Of a stretch of DNA of 64,000 bases, positions 25,134 through 37,500 are shown piece after piece; within the stretch, counting starts at the first letter, position 1, and each line of letters starts with the position of its first letter. The notes beneath the pieces were generated by a model. The model was not told where the DNA came from. It made no database searches and worked only from the letters and a program-made list of their open reading frames with translations. The stretch is from Loxodes magnus (lineage: Eukaryota > Ciliophora > Karyorelictea > Loxodida > Loxodidae): NCBI GenBank assembly GCA_946699065.1, contig CAMPDV010000010.1:682001-746000 (forward strand), written 5' to 3'. Both the position numbers and the translations under genes were made by a program.

Positions 25134-26652
25134 ATGAAACTGTATGTAGAGTATTGAATATTAATACTTATTTCTATATAAATAAACTCAATCTATGGAC
25201 TGGAACCTAGTACTAAGGTGGGAATTGGAAATTGGATACCTTTTGTTAATTGTGAGATGAAAAGTATTGATTAATTTCCTGTTCCTATTGATGAATAAAG
25301 TAAATATGACGGTTACGAAGTTGAACTTTTTAAAAATCTTGTTAATGAACTAGGATGACAAAGAAAATCTTGGAATTTTTATTGTCTTGAATAGGAAAGT
25401 TTGTATAGTTACTTGTAGAGTCACCAAATAGATATAGCTTTGGGCGGACTATAAGTTAATTAAAGCTGAATACTTAAAGGTATTTAATATGCTCAGCCTG
25501 AATATATATCAGGATTAAAAATAGTGGTAAGAAAAGACAAAAACACTGAACTTGCTAGGATTTTTGAACCTTTTGAATGAAACATATGATTGATACTTCC
25601 ATTTACTTTTCTAATCATTGGTTTCGCATGGGCTTTTTTAGAGTCAACTTGAAAGAAAAGTTCTTAAGAATTTTGAAATCGTATTTGATGGTCTTGATAA
25701 TTTGGATTTGGAGAAGCTGACTAAACACCATAGCGTATTTCAAGTTTTCTGGTAGTATTTGGGTTTGCCTTTATAGTTCTTGTGGTTCTAACTTCATATA
25801 TAGCAGACTTTACAGTTAAAATGACTATAATTAGAAAAAAGGGTAAGAAATAACTTCAGGTGAATATAGGACAATATATGATCTAAACTCTTCTAAGAAA
25901 AAAATAGGAACATTCAGTGAAAATCTATAACTATTAGAAGATTTTCAAAACCTAGATATATCTCACTTTAAATACTCTAACGTCTCTTTATAGGTAACCT
26001 TCAATAAGTTTAGTATTTAATTAAATAGCTCTAAGATGAAGAGATAGATGCTATTGTTGCTATGCAGCCTCTTGCAGATTGAATCAGTGCATCGTATTGT
26101 GATTTAGTAAGTGAAGGAGATACTTTTGGACATATATACTATACAATCGCTTTTACCAATGATTTTGATTCTGAAGTTATTCAGTAAATAAGCAGAAAGC
26201 TATATATGTTTGAGTGATATGGATAAACAAAAAACCTTAAGTATAAATATATTTATGGCTTAGAAGGAGATTGTGACCATACTGCTACAACTTGGAGCTG
26301 AAAAGAACTATCTGGAATTTGGATTTTATAAGCAATCTTCATAGGTTTTAGCTTCTTATGCTATGGAGTAGTTATCTTGTTTAAGAAATTTATTAAGAAG
26401 TAGAAAAAGAAAAAAGTTCAACTTGACGGCTAGGAAGACGGTTTCAATGATCCAGATACAACGCGAACAGCAATAAATGCGGAACAAAAATAGTAGGATG
26501 ATGATTCAAGCGATGAGGATGAAATAGTCGAGTTGAAGAGTTCTAAAAGGTAGCTTGAAAAAATCTTCAAAACTATTGAATTTTTCGAAAATGGCAGCAA
26601 CTCTTTAAAATAAGATAACGTTAAAAATGCGAAGCCGAATATTTAAATTTGA
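25134..26652 (+). CDS. Ionotropic glutamate receptor-like channel
   Basis: 493 aa from three exons. Introns are 25843-25859 (17 nt, GTAAGAAATAACTTCAG) and 25994-26013 (20 nt); the total closes at 494 codons. Features in order: signal peptide or hydrophobic start (YWILILISIQINSIYG), S1 ligand-binding lobe (KYDGYEVELFKNLVNELGW, then GIQYAQPEYISGLKIVVRK), M1 (WLILPFTFLIIGFAWAF), pore loop (WQFGFGEADQTPQRI), M3 with the family motif (VLVVLTSYIADF, the SYTANLAAF position), S2 lobe (DAIVAMQPLADWISA), and M4 (GIWILQAIFIGFSFLC) followed by an acidic cytosolic tail. The large N-terminal domain of animal receptors is absent. At least eight Trp are TGA. Likely a ligand-gated cation channel at the surface or cilium. 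Confidence 0.88.
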
Positions 26653-26975
26653 AGTTTTGTAATTTTAACTAAGTTCTTTAAATTTTGCATAATCAATACT
26701 GTTCCCTAAATCAACTTAAAAGGTTTATCTTATAAATGGGATTTAATTTATACAATAGGCTGGAAACTGAAACTCTAGGTATATAATTTCAACTTAGAAT
26801 GAGTAAAGTGAATAAAAAAACAAGATAAACTTACATTTTCATTGATATAAGTTAGAAGAAGCAAAGTAATATAATCATATCATACTTAACATTTTACTGA
26901 GTAATTTAAAAAAGTTTAAATCAATATTTTAACTAAATCTATAGAATTTAAAAGGGCCAAATAAGTTTATATTAT
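26653..26975. other. Intergenic spacer
   Basis: AT-rich DNA between the receptor-like channel and the zinc-knuckle gene. No signal recognised. Confidence 0.4.
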
Positions 26976-27900
26976 ATGTAAATTATATTAGAATGGTAAA
27001 CTTAAGTTAATCTAATTTTGGAAAGATTATTAAGAGAAGAAATTTAAGAAGGAGAGATAAATTAAGAAGTTTCACTCGCTATAAAAAATCTATAAATATT
27101 ACTGAATAACCTTTTAATATTACTATGAAAAAAATGATTTCTAAGAAATAGTCTGAGAAGAACTAATAGAATAGCGATTAATAAAACTCTCCCATAGAAA
27201 TTTAATCTCTAGAAGCAGTAAGCAAAAAAATGTAGCAGTAATTCTAAGAATTAAATTAGCAAATTAATTCTCTAACTTATATTATACAATAGCTATAAAA
27301 TGAAAATTAATGATTAAAAAAAGAAAATACCACCAAAGCTTTAATGATAAATTTAACTAAGAAAAGGAAAGAACTTAATAAAAAATAGTAGAAGATAATT
27401 AGCCAAACAATTTTGTATAAATCATTTCCCTTCCCAAATCCTATAATTATCCTATTGAAAGAATAGCAGAACTATAAAACTTTTTTGAATCAGAAAAATA
27501 TTAAAAATATCTAAAAATAGGCTATGGTCTAAAGATCTACAAAATAAGATGCTTCTACTGTTAAAAGAAGGATCATACTATTAGAAGATGTTGATACTTT
27601 AGAAGAAGCAAGAATTAAAAACTCAAAACCTATAAAAAGTTATGAATAAATTATACTCCTCTCCAGAAGGAAAATTCGACAAGAAAAAAGTATATGGTGG
27701 AGGTTAACACCATTAGATATAGTAAATGCTCAAAAAAGAAGAGCAAGATAAATGTTCAGCTTAAGTAAGATTTTAGCAAGATTCCTATGGTCAAGAAGGG
27801 CTAAATTTGTTCAAATCTCAATGAAATAGAAGAAGCTAATTCAGATGAAGATTGGAATAATTCTAAGATCTTATAAAACGATTTATAAACTAGCCAGTGA
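26976..27900 (+). CDS. Coiled-coil plus CCHC zinc-knuckle protein (Gag-like), frame interrupted at two A7 runs
   Basis: Three consecutive frames carry coding sequence: 26976 to about 27130 (MQIILEWQTQVNLILERLLR), about 27125-27313 (coiled coil KKMQQQFQELNQQINSL), and about 27310-27900. The last holds a CX2CX4HX4C zinc knuckle (CFYCQKKDHTIRRCWYF) and ends LQTSQ at TGA 27898-27900. Both switches fall at runs of seven A (27128-27134 and 27315-27321), and in each the zero-frame reads A_AAA_AAA. One more A at each run would give one continuous gene of about 308 codons. Explanations are homopolymer errors in the assembly, -1 frameshifting, or decay. The second break also shows an ATGA overlap (27310-27313). 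A zinc knuckle after a coiled coil is typical of retroelement Gag or RNA-binding proteins; no RT or integrase is nearby. Confidence 0.55.
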
Positions 27901-29160
27901 TAAACCTATTAACTATGATATTACTTTAATAATTTATGTTATGTTATATCAGTAATAAAATACTAAAAGGTTAATAATTTAAAAATATATAATTGATTAA
28001 GTAAAAAAGTAATATAATGTCCGAGTACATAATTTCATAATATAAGTAAGAAATAAATAAACCATTAAAAATAATCACATATTTAGTAATCTTTCCTAAA
28101 TAGCTTAATCCTTAAAATTATATTAATGATTGAGTACAGATTATTAAATTTATTATACTTTATCTCTTTAATAAAAGATAGTCTACTATCTAGATTATGA
28201 TTATTTCTTAATTATACTATATGAGAGTATCTTAATGATAATAATATGGTAAAAGGGATATTTATTATATTAATTAAGATAATGAAATTTATATCATTGC
28301 TACTATTATTTAAGATCATAAAGTTAACTCTTTTCTAAATTTTCTAAAATTGTATGAAAAACAGCAAATCTAATAATATATTACAGACTAAATTCAATGC
28401 ATTATTTTACATCTTTGAAAGACTTTGCTCGGATCTTATCAATACTGCTTTACAATTTTTGAGGATGTTTGGAAGCAAAAGTATTTCAATTGGCTTTTTT
28501 CTTTAACATTTAAGATCAAAATTCAGATGAAACTCAGACAATAAGGTAAATAATTGATAAAAAAAGCTGCTGCAAGCATTTTCTTGAAGTTTTAAAAGAA
28601 AGATATATTTATTAAAGGCTATAACTACAAAGGTACTTTAAATATCTCTAAAGTTAATAATAATTCTAATGATATTAAACTTAGGAATATAAAGTTTATG
28701 CTTACTTAAATAGTAGCATATCTAAAAAATACATTTTATTATAGCCTTCATTAGTTATATTCTAGATATCTAATATAGGGATTTATTTTAAGGTATAATT
28801 ATATAGATTTATGATTCTTGGTATATTAGATAATTTCCCTTCTAATTATGAAATGCTAGTGTATTATAGAATGATATTTGTACCTAGATTATTTAAGCAA
28901 CTCTAAGTTCAATTAGCAAAAGTCTACCTTAGTTTTCCTTTTGCTTATAATATATCAACTTAAACTTTATCTATCAATCCATTTCAATGTTTTAACAATA
29001 GACAATAGACAATACTCATTATCAATCTACTTCTATTAAGTTTATCTAATATAATTGTAAAGAGACTCAATAATTTAAAGTAGAGAGCTTCTCATAAGAG
29101 ATATAATATAAAGCTCTCGTTATTAGTAGAAGAAAGTAAGATTTAGTGCATTATAATTAT
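27901..29160. other. Mostly non-coding, with one possible small gene
   Basis: AT-rich. Apart from the short ORF at 28354, no gene is recognised. A second frame continues protein-like sequence past it (FKIKIQMKLRQQGKQLIKKA, then KKDIFIKGYNYKGTLNISK) to about 28817, so a frame-broken gene may be present. Confidence 0.35.
28354..28530 (+). CDS. Possible 58-aa protein
   Basis: It starts MKNSKSNNILQTKFNALFYI and continues FERLCSDLINTALQFLRMFG, a strongly amphipathic, coding-like helix, to TGA 28528-28530. Coding character then carries on in the -1 frame after a T6 run near 28497, so this may be the 5' part of a longer, interrupted gene. No family recognised. Confidence 0.3.
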
Positions 29161-30531
29161 ATGAAGGTTAAAGAGGGAAATAAATTTCCGAAAATAAGTT
29201 CTAAATAAATGAGTTTGGATATAAAGTTGATAGTGCGTTATTTAAATAAACACGAAGTCAATTAGTGCAAACTAGTTTGCAAAAATTGACATGATGAAAT
29301 TGATCTTTAAAGTCTTTGGAGCGGCCTCTTCAGTATTGTCAAAGCAGAAGCATTATAAGAATTATCAATTTTGGAAGAAAAAGAAGAGGAGATTGAAGAG
29401 CCTGTAGCTGAAACTTAAAAATTTTCTAAATAAAGCTCTGAAACTAATTTCAGGATCAGGACTGTAAAAAAACCAGCCAAAATTTAAGGCTCTGTTTAAA
29501 AGCAAATAAAGTCTGAGGAATAAAATTCAAATTAATGATTAAATCTTCCAGTGTAACTGGCTGAACTCCTAAAAAATTTAACTATAGACAAGGCAGGAAA
29601 AATTCTTAAGAGTTAGAACGTAGTGAAAAATATGAAAGAAAGCGCTGAAAGTTTTACAAAAACCATAAAAAACATGAAAGAAGGAATGCTGAGCAACCTT
29701 AACAAAATGGAAACTCCTTTAGACTATTTAAGCTTTATAAAAGATTTACTTAGAGTTCTGAAAGCGCTTTTAGAGGAAGCGAATTAATAAGAAATCGTCA
29801 AGCTACGCAATATTCTCAAAATTCCACAGGTGTAGACTTTTTCACTAGAAGTAGCAGATCTTAAAAATGTAATTTAGATTTACCAAAATTTTGGAGCTTC
29901 ACTGGAAGCTATGGAAATAAATTTCAGATCTTTAGAAATGCTTAAGTTTGAACAAAGTTATGAAGACTTTTAAAATATACTCAAAACTCTTTAGAAGGAC
30001 TAGAATATAAAGAAGGAGCTTAAGATAGATATGTTTTTCAGAATAGTTAAGCAAATACACTTAAAACTTAAGAAGGAAATGAAGTTTAAAGAATCGTTAC
30101 TACCTAAAAATAAGCAGAATTTAGAATGCGTTAGTTCGAATCTAATTTCGTTAAAGAATGCATTTAGATTCCTAAATGCAAAATTTGTCTAAGATGAAGA
30201 ACTCCTGGTAAGTAATCCAGCACGACCTTAAACTTGTATGCAAGTTAGTAGAGCTTCAAGACCTAATACTGCTCGGCCTAAATCTAGAAAATAAGAATAG
30301 AAGCCTAAGAATTAGAATCAAGTTAATTACCAAACTTTACTATATTTGATTCAGCTATGCTCTGATTTAAATTTCATGAACGAAAAGTTTCAGTCACTGA
30401 GTAATGAAATAAGATAGCAATACCAAAATAATGATCTAAATTTTGATATATGGGATGTTGAAAGTTTCTAGAGATGGCAAATAGTAGTGGACACTTTTAA
30501 ATTACATTTAAACAGTTAAGATGCACAATAA
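29161..30531 (+). CDS. F-box-like helical protein
   Basis: Starts MKVKEGNKFPKIS. Residues about 20-48 (LIVRYLNKHEVNQCKLVCKN followed by WHDEI) fit an F-box: a short N-terminal helix, then L-V-C-K-x-W. F-box proteins recruit substrates to SCF ubiquitin ligases through SKP1. The rest, to about residue 456, is helical with an acidic segment and a basic Ser/Arg/Pro patch (RASRPNTARPKSRKQ); no substrate-binding repeat is recognised. There is no in-frame TGA until 30673-30675, which would overlap the tubulin-glycylase gene on the other strand by 126 nt. Ending at the TAA at 30529-30531 leaves an 18-nt gap to that gene and fits where coding character fades. The 3' end is inferred. Confidence 0.6.
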
Positions 30532-30549
30532 ATATTATTTATACAGTGT

Positions 30550-33501
30550 TCATTTTGTAATTTTGGTTCCCGTACATACTAAATTCATTCCAAAAGAAGC
30601 CATTGGCTTTTCAGCTTTCTATGCTCTTACTAGAAGAGAAAAATCTCCAGTATCAACATCTTTCTTCTTTTTTGAGTAATGATAATCAACAGTCACTTTT
30701 AGTATATCCTCACATACGTCTTTAACTAGAACTTCAGTTACTTTTGTAGAATATGATAAATCGGGTGATGAATTCACTTCTAAAAGTCAGGGATTTCCAT
30801 TTTCGTCTATCATAAAATCGTATCCATATAGTTCAAAAGAGTTCTTACGGTTGTCAATCATATCTTAAGCTGCTTCTAAAGACCATTATACTATTTTTTT
30901 CATTTAAGGCTGAATTTTCTAATTTCACATATCAAATCCTTTAGTTTGCTCAAGATATTTAGCAAAATCTTCAGAATGCCACATGTTACCTTCTATTTCT
31001 GTTTAGTTAAATTGTTTAGAGTATTTTACAACTGAATTATTTGTTAGATGGATAAAGCGATTTGATAGATTTCCAAGATCAAAATCTTCAACTCCAAATC
31101 TTAAATAGCATTTCTCGTAGAACCAAATAGTTAAAGGATTTCAGTCAGTTACTAGCACCCATTGTCTAATGTCGAATTTTTTACGTCATATTATCATAGG
31201 ATTCTCAAGATACTTCTAAGCTACTCATTAAGAATCTTTATTAATGTAATCAAGAATTTCAACTAAATTCGAGAAACATTATATTCCTCTTCCTCTAGAC
31301 ATACCTGCTGGCTTTATAATCCAAATATTATTCATCCCATTTAAGTCAAATTAAGGAAACTTTTGCCTTAATTATATTAAGCTGTTTTAGACCTGGTCCT
31401 TTAAAGATAATCCCTATTAGGTCTCAGATGTGGATTATTACGCTCCTTTAGTAAGAGAAGAAATTAGCTCAGGATTAATAGAAACTTTCTTTTCCTGCTT
31501 ATGTTTACGTTTATAGTTTTTGCCCTAAATCTTTTTGAATCAAGATTCGTGTTTCTTTTTTTAAAACTACTCCTAATTTAAATCATCACAGGAAATTATT
31601 TCTCATTCTAAATCACTTACAAGTCTTCAATCATCTGGAGATTCTTCTATCCATGAATCTAAGTCTCGCAACCTTCTTTCAGTTACTTCCAAAGCAACTT
31701 CTACTTTTTCCTCGCTTTTTTCAAATCCTAGTATATAATTCTTTAATATGCTTTCTGCTTTTACAACTTTAAAATCTTCAGTGAAATCGTTTAGCTCATC
31801 TTAAAGATCAAAGCAGCGAGGGTAAAATGTGTCAACATCAACATTATTGAATCAGATCAGGTTACGCAAATTATGGCTCAAACCTATTTTAGTAGTTATT
31901 TCTATATTTTTTTCGAAATGATTTATGATTTAGTTCTCTTAAAGTTCATGTTCAGATACATCTTTCGTTCTTAAGATAAATTTATAGTCAAAGCAAGTAG
32001 AATCTTTTTCTGTATTTTCAAACCAGCCTCTACTTAAGAATGCTTTTCTGATATCAGGATATATTTTTTCAACTACAAAAACTCTGGTGTTATCAGGTAC
32101 TCTGTATTTCTTTTTCCATTAAATGAGATCAGTTAAAAAGGGAGCTAAACTTTTTTTTTAGTGTTTAGTCAATCTCATATAAGTGACTTATGGATCTTCT
32201 TTATATTTTTCTTTTTCTTCTAGTACTACTTATCTTGCTTTCTAAATCATCATTTGTTCCCTATTTTTTTTTTCTTATTCTTGCTCTTTTTAAAGCTTCT
32301 TTTTATCAATGAGCTTTTACAAAAAATCTATTTATCTTTGAGTAATTTTATCGGATGCTTCCTTGCTTTTTATTTTCTCTTCTATAATAGGAAGTTAAGA
32401 TTTATCACTTGTATCCGCTCTTCTTTTAACAGGAGGAAGGGATGAAGGTCTCAAGTGTTTCGACGCATTAGATTTTATACTAATATTTAAATCGTTATTA
32501 TTAGATTGCTCTTACAGTTAACTTGCAGCTTGAATATGACCTAATAACTTGCTTCCTACTTTAGAAATTCCTAGATTTTCCCTTATCTTTTAAATAATTT
32601 TTATTTTCTTCTATTCTTTCATCTGTTTTTCCTTTTCTTTTTATTCTCTATTTTCTTTAAGAGTCTTAAGAAAAGAATGAATTCTAGATCTATAGAAATT
32701 TTATAGCTTTATCTTATTTTCATTTTCCTTCTAGATGTCCTATTCAGATTTTTCAATTACAGTCTATTCTTTCTGTTTACTAGACGAGTGACTTCTTTTT
32801 TTTGTCTGTTTAGAAGGGATTCCTCCATATGAAAGATTATGCTATAACTGTTGCTCTTTGATTTTCTTAACTCTTTTTAAAATAGCCTTTTTAAGCTTTT
32901 CTTTAGTCAGTTATACTTTCTACTTTGCTTATTCCTATCTAACTTGTTCTTCTTATTTCTATTTAAGAATATTAGCAATGAACTATCTATTTCGATCCTA
33001 ATAGATATTCACTTTTTTTGCCTTTACTGATTTCGAATTAATAGTATCTTCAGGTCTAATATCTTAGAAAGAGCATCCTTCAATAAAGAGTTGATCGTTA
33101 GTAAATTACTTATCTTCTTCATTTGTTTTATTTCTAATTAATAAACCTTCTTATAGACTAATATTAAGATCAAATCCACTCTCATTTTAAAAATCGTTCA
33201 TTTTTAATATTTCATTTGCTATATTTAAATACTCTCCTCTATCTAAATTTACTTCTATCTTCACTCTTGTCTGTTATTATTAATGTATATTGTCTTTAGC
33301 AATACTCTTTGTAACCTTAGTTTTCACTAGAAGAGTATGGAGAACTTAAGTAGGATTATCTAGATTTAAGTATAGTAATGAATGCTATTAAGTTAATAAG
33401 AAGTAAAAGGAGAAGCTTTAGGACTATAGCTTTTCCTATTTATCTATAATCTTCTGAGTATTATCTTTTGATAGTAAATAGTGAGTTCTAAACCTAGTCA
33501 T
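30550..33501 (-). CDS. Tubulin tyrosine ligase-like protein, TTLL3/8-type glycylase
   Basis: 983 aa, no intron, ATG 33501, TGA 30550-30552, and the length divides exactly. The C-terminal about 400 residues are the TTL ATP-grasp domain: [54 protein letters not shown] (ATP-binding), [40 protein letters not shown], then LSNRFIHLTNNS and NPWLLEVNSSPDLSYST. These match the TTLL3/TTLL8 group that adds glycine to axonemal tubulin tails. Trp in VTDWNPL and NPWLLEVN are TGA. The N-terminal about 580 residues are Lys/Gln/Glu-rich and coiled-coil-like (e.g. QEQAKQKVQLTKEKLKKAIL), longer than in most homologues and possibly microtubule-binding. It would act at cilia and cortical microtubules. Confidence 0.92.
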
Positions 33502-33602
33502 CTAATCCTATCCTTTACTATTAATAGATTTTATAATAATCTAACTTAATCTTATTTATCTCCTATTTTAATACTATAAAACGATCTAAAGCAACTCATA
33601 AT

Positions 33603-34070
33603 TCACATATGATAATAATATATATAGCCAAACTAGTATATTTAAGTATTAGAGCTTAATAATAGGCAGCTAAACTTGCTATTATCACTCTTAACTTTGT
33701 TAACTGCTTCATAATAGTGATATATCAACTTGTACCTTACCAGCTTACTCCGTTCTACTTTCTTTATTTTAGCTTTATCTATGTTTTTAAAATTATTTAC
33801 CTTTACTTTAAGAGGTATTTTAAACATATTTGCTTTATTGGCTTTATTATTAAACTCATAGTTAATAAGGCAATATACAAATCACTTAACACCACAATGG
33901 TATTAAATAGTCAGATTTACCTAAAAATAAGCAATAATGGTATTAGCAATTATACCTACAATACTCCATTAATACGAAATAAATTAGACCCAATCTATAA
34001 TTTATTTCGCTATTAAATCCTAAAGATAAATATTTTCCAAACTAATTGTAAGGGAATTAACTGTTAACAT
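33603..34070 (-). CDS. Possible 155-aa hypothetical protein
   Basis: ATG 34070 to TGA 33603-33605, no intron. It starts MLTVNSLTISLENIYLQDLI and has a hydrophobic segment (SIVGIIANTIIAYF) followed by a basic region (KVKVNNFKNIDKAKIKKVER). About one codon in five starts with G, better than surrounding DNA but below the clear genes. No homologue recognised. It could be a small membrane protein or chance. Confidence 0.33.
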
Positions 34071-34528
34071 CTAATTTTAAAAAATAGTAATTTAAATAAG
34101 TTTTAGCAGAATTAGGTTCAATAATGAACTAAAATGTTTAGTGATATACTATAAATTCAGTAATAAGGGATTGATATATGACTTGTAATACTAATCTTTT
34201 ATAGTTATTATAGTATATTCAATAGTAACGATTTAGAATATCCATTTATAATAACTAATTGAATGGATGAAATTTAAAACTCTATAAGAGATTTTGATTA
34301 ATCTTCTATTAACCATAATAATAGTTTTGACTGGATAAGTATTGTCATATATTTAAAAAAATGCTCTAGAAATTATAAATAAAGCTATGCTTATAAAGGA
34401 TTGAGAAATATTGTTTAATAGAATGGAAATATAAAGTAAGATAAAGATATTAAACTATAGAATATAGTCAAAAAGAAGTATTAGTTTGCATAAAATTAAA
34501 ACAAATAAACAAGTTAAAGTCTTAACTC
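34071..34528. other. Intergenic spacer
   Basis: AT-rich DNA downstream of PDS5. No gene or structure recognised. Confidence 0.4.
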
Positions 34529-37500
34529 TCAACTCTCACTCTCTGAAGCTTCGTGTATTGCCATCTCTACTCGTTTTATACTTTTATCAGTCTTTCTTTT
34601 TTTGTTACTAGAGTTAGGCTATTGATGTTTTCTTTTGGTTGAGGGAGATATATGACTTATGAAATTTGTTTGAATTGATCCCTGTTATCGTTTCCATAGC
34701 TAGCCATTGGCTATTACACTGAGATTCTCTTATTGAACAGGTTTATTTTTTAAATAATCTCTGTGGATTATCTAATAACATAGATCTAGCATCTCTTGAA
34801 CGTTTTATTCAGAGCGAGTTTTGCTGTATAATAGTTTAAATTCTATTTTAAGCTACTTTTAACTAACATCACTGCATTTCCTTATAAAATCTATTTGCTT
34901 TAGAAGATAAAAACCTTTAAAACCATCGCTTGATTTTGTAAGCGCATCTAGATAAGCTTTAAACACTTTTGTCAGAAACTTTTCATCCCATGGATGCTTT
35001 TAAAGAATATAGAGCAAGTAAGTGAAATAAGCTTCAGGTATACTATGCACTAACTATTTCTATCTATTAGGATCATTCAACTAACCTTCATTATGATTCT
35101 ATAATAAATTTACATGCTTTCTCATACTCTTAATAGCGTTATAGAATGTTGTTTTAGCTAAGCTTGATATTTCTTTATCAGGATCAGTACATGCCAGAAC
35201 AAGAGCTGTGCTATAAATCACATGGATATTATTTTGCTAGTTATTTTACTTCTAGAACAAATGTTTGCTAAACTTGGTACAAATCAGCTTTCTAATTTCG
35301 ATATCTTCGTCACAAGAGAGTAAACAAATACTTGCAAACTAATTTGCATCGGCAATGAATTTATGAAATTGAAGAACACGTGTAAAAGCACTTATTCCTG
35401 CTTTTCTTAGCAATTACTTTTCTTTTATGGATACTAAGAAATCATTGCTGTTCTTTATCATTTTTTACATCAAGGAGTCAGGAGTAACAACTAACTTTAC
35501 AAACATCTTAAAATAGCTCTCTACTAATTTCCTATCCTATTGATTAACCAAAACGATAGACATAAACTTTATTGCCTAAACTTTACATCTTCCAACAGTT
35601 GTTATCTCATCACTGTTTTTAGCTGGAGTTTTCAGCAGCAAAATTTTTTAGCAAACTTCTAATAAACTAGGATTGAAGTCTCCTTTCTGTTTTTTCCAAA
35701 ACTGTTTTAGACCGAATAAATTAGCCAGAAGCGTATTCATACTAGAAGGATTTTATAAACCATTCACAAGCTTTTGAATCAATGAACTAACATCTACTTG
35801 TAGGTTATTTAAAAATTTAGCTGCTTATTTGGTTTCTTAGTAGTTTCCATTTAAACACATATCTGATACATTCTAAATTGTTTCATTCTTCACTCCATTA
35901 GGAATTGTCAAAGGAAGAGTTGAATCTTATTAAGCTGAATTGAAGATCTATAAGGTTAATAGTTTAGTACTGTTTTTTGTACTCTGAGATAATATTTTAA
36001 AGAATAATTACTGGTTGCTCTGTAACATTTAAGGGATTTAACTTCCAAGCGCATTGCATAGTTTAAGAGATAGCTCCAAATACTCTTCATTTACATTAAG
36101 AAGAATTTCTATTTAATCGTTGCAAATCAAAGTGATATTTATCTTTCGCAGAAATCCAGGTACTTGAATCTTAATCTACTCTTACTATCCTTGAAACTTC
36201 TTAAGTATAAACATTTCAGCATTTTTCTTTTCGATATACGAAGATGTAGAATTATCGCATAGTATTTTCAAATTATCGAAAAATTTATCTTCTTATATTT
36301 TAATTAAAGTCTGAAAGAAATTACCTTGGCCATTATTAGTTTAATTCACATTCACATCTATTGCTGCTTACGACAAAGGACATCGTAAGGTATTATTCAT
36401 TGTATTGGCAAAGGAATCTAACTATGATTTAGTCTCGTTTTTAGGATTTTTTGTATATTCGTTTTTCATTTCGATAAACTTAAGAACGAGGTTTGCAAAA
36501 TACATCTTACTATTTAGAATGCTTCTTAATCCTTTTATTATCTATCTACTTTCTTTTTCATTTTCAATATCTCTATAAACACCTAATAAACATGAAACTC
36601 TTTGCTCACTCTCATATATAGAAGGGATTATTTCTTCTTCTAGTAACTATACTATTAACTGCTGATCATCCAGGAATGGCAGATTTCTGAAACTTAGAAT
36701 AATAGCTCCAGGAATCCATTAGAACATAGTACTTGTATTATAATGCTTTATGCAATAAAATTCGCTGCAGTGCTTTTTATATATTTTAGCCAAGTTAGCA
36801 AGAATTGTTTATCTAACCTAAGTTTTTTTATCTCTTAGCCTTTCACGTAATATATCGAGTAACCCTTAAGTAACTTTTTCAGGGAACATTAAAGCTAAAT
36901 TGCAGATCACTTCAACTACTAAAACTCTAACTTCTTCAATCTAGTCTAAAATAGATTGCTATAGTTACTGGGAAACAAGTTCATGTTCAGTTCCTACTTT
37001 ATTCTTTATTATACCTTAAGAAACCAAAACAAGCTTTTTCCTTATTTCATCAGACTTATCTTTAAATCTATTAATCAGTTCTTCGAACAGTCGTGGATAC
37101 TTTTCGTATAAAGTAGACTTTTTATTTTTAGCTATTTTGCCTATAGTTTCAACTGCTTTGAGTCTAATTGAATCCTAAGGATTTTAGAGCTATCCAATGA
37201 AGATATTAAGCGCTCCAAAAATCAATTCATCGGAAATGAAATACAACTCAACCACAACGCTATACTTATCTTCTTTCAATGATTTTGCAGATTTAAGTTT
37301 CTCAGGAGATGCGAACAATTGCTAAACATAGTCACTTATAGGTTCTGATAATAAATTGATAGATTACTGAATAACTTATATGGCAATGAACTATCTTACA
37401 CTTCCTTTGAACTCCTTTTTCAAATTAATTAGAAGAGGATATATAATGTTTTCATTTATCGTACTGTTTCCTAAAGCTGTGTGAATTATACTTATGAGAG

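Noticed and set aside
26976..29160. Possible complete retrotransposon around the Gag-like gene
   Set aside because: No reverse transcriptase, integrase, RNase H, long terminal repeats or target duplications could be seen nearby.
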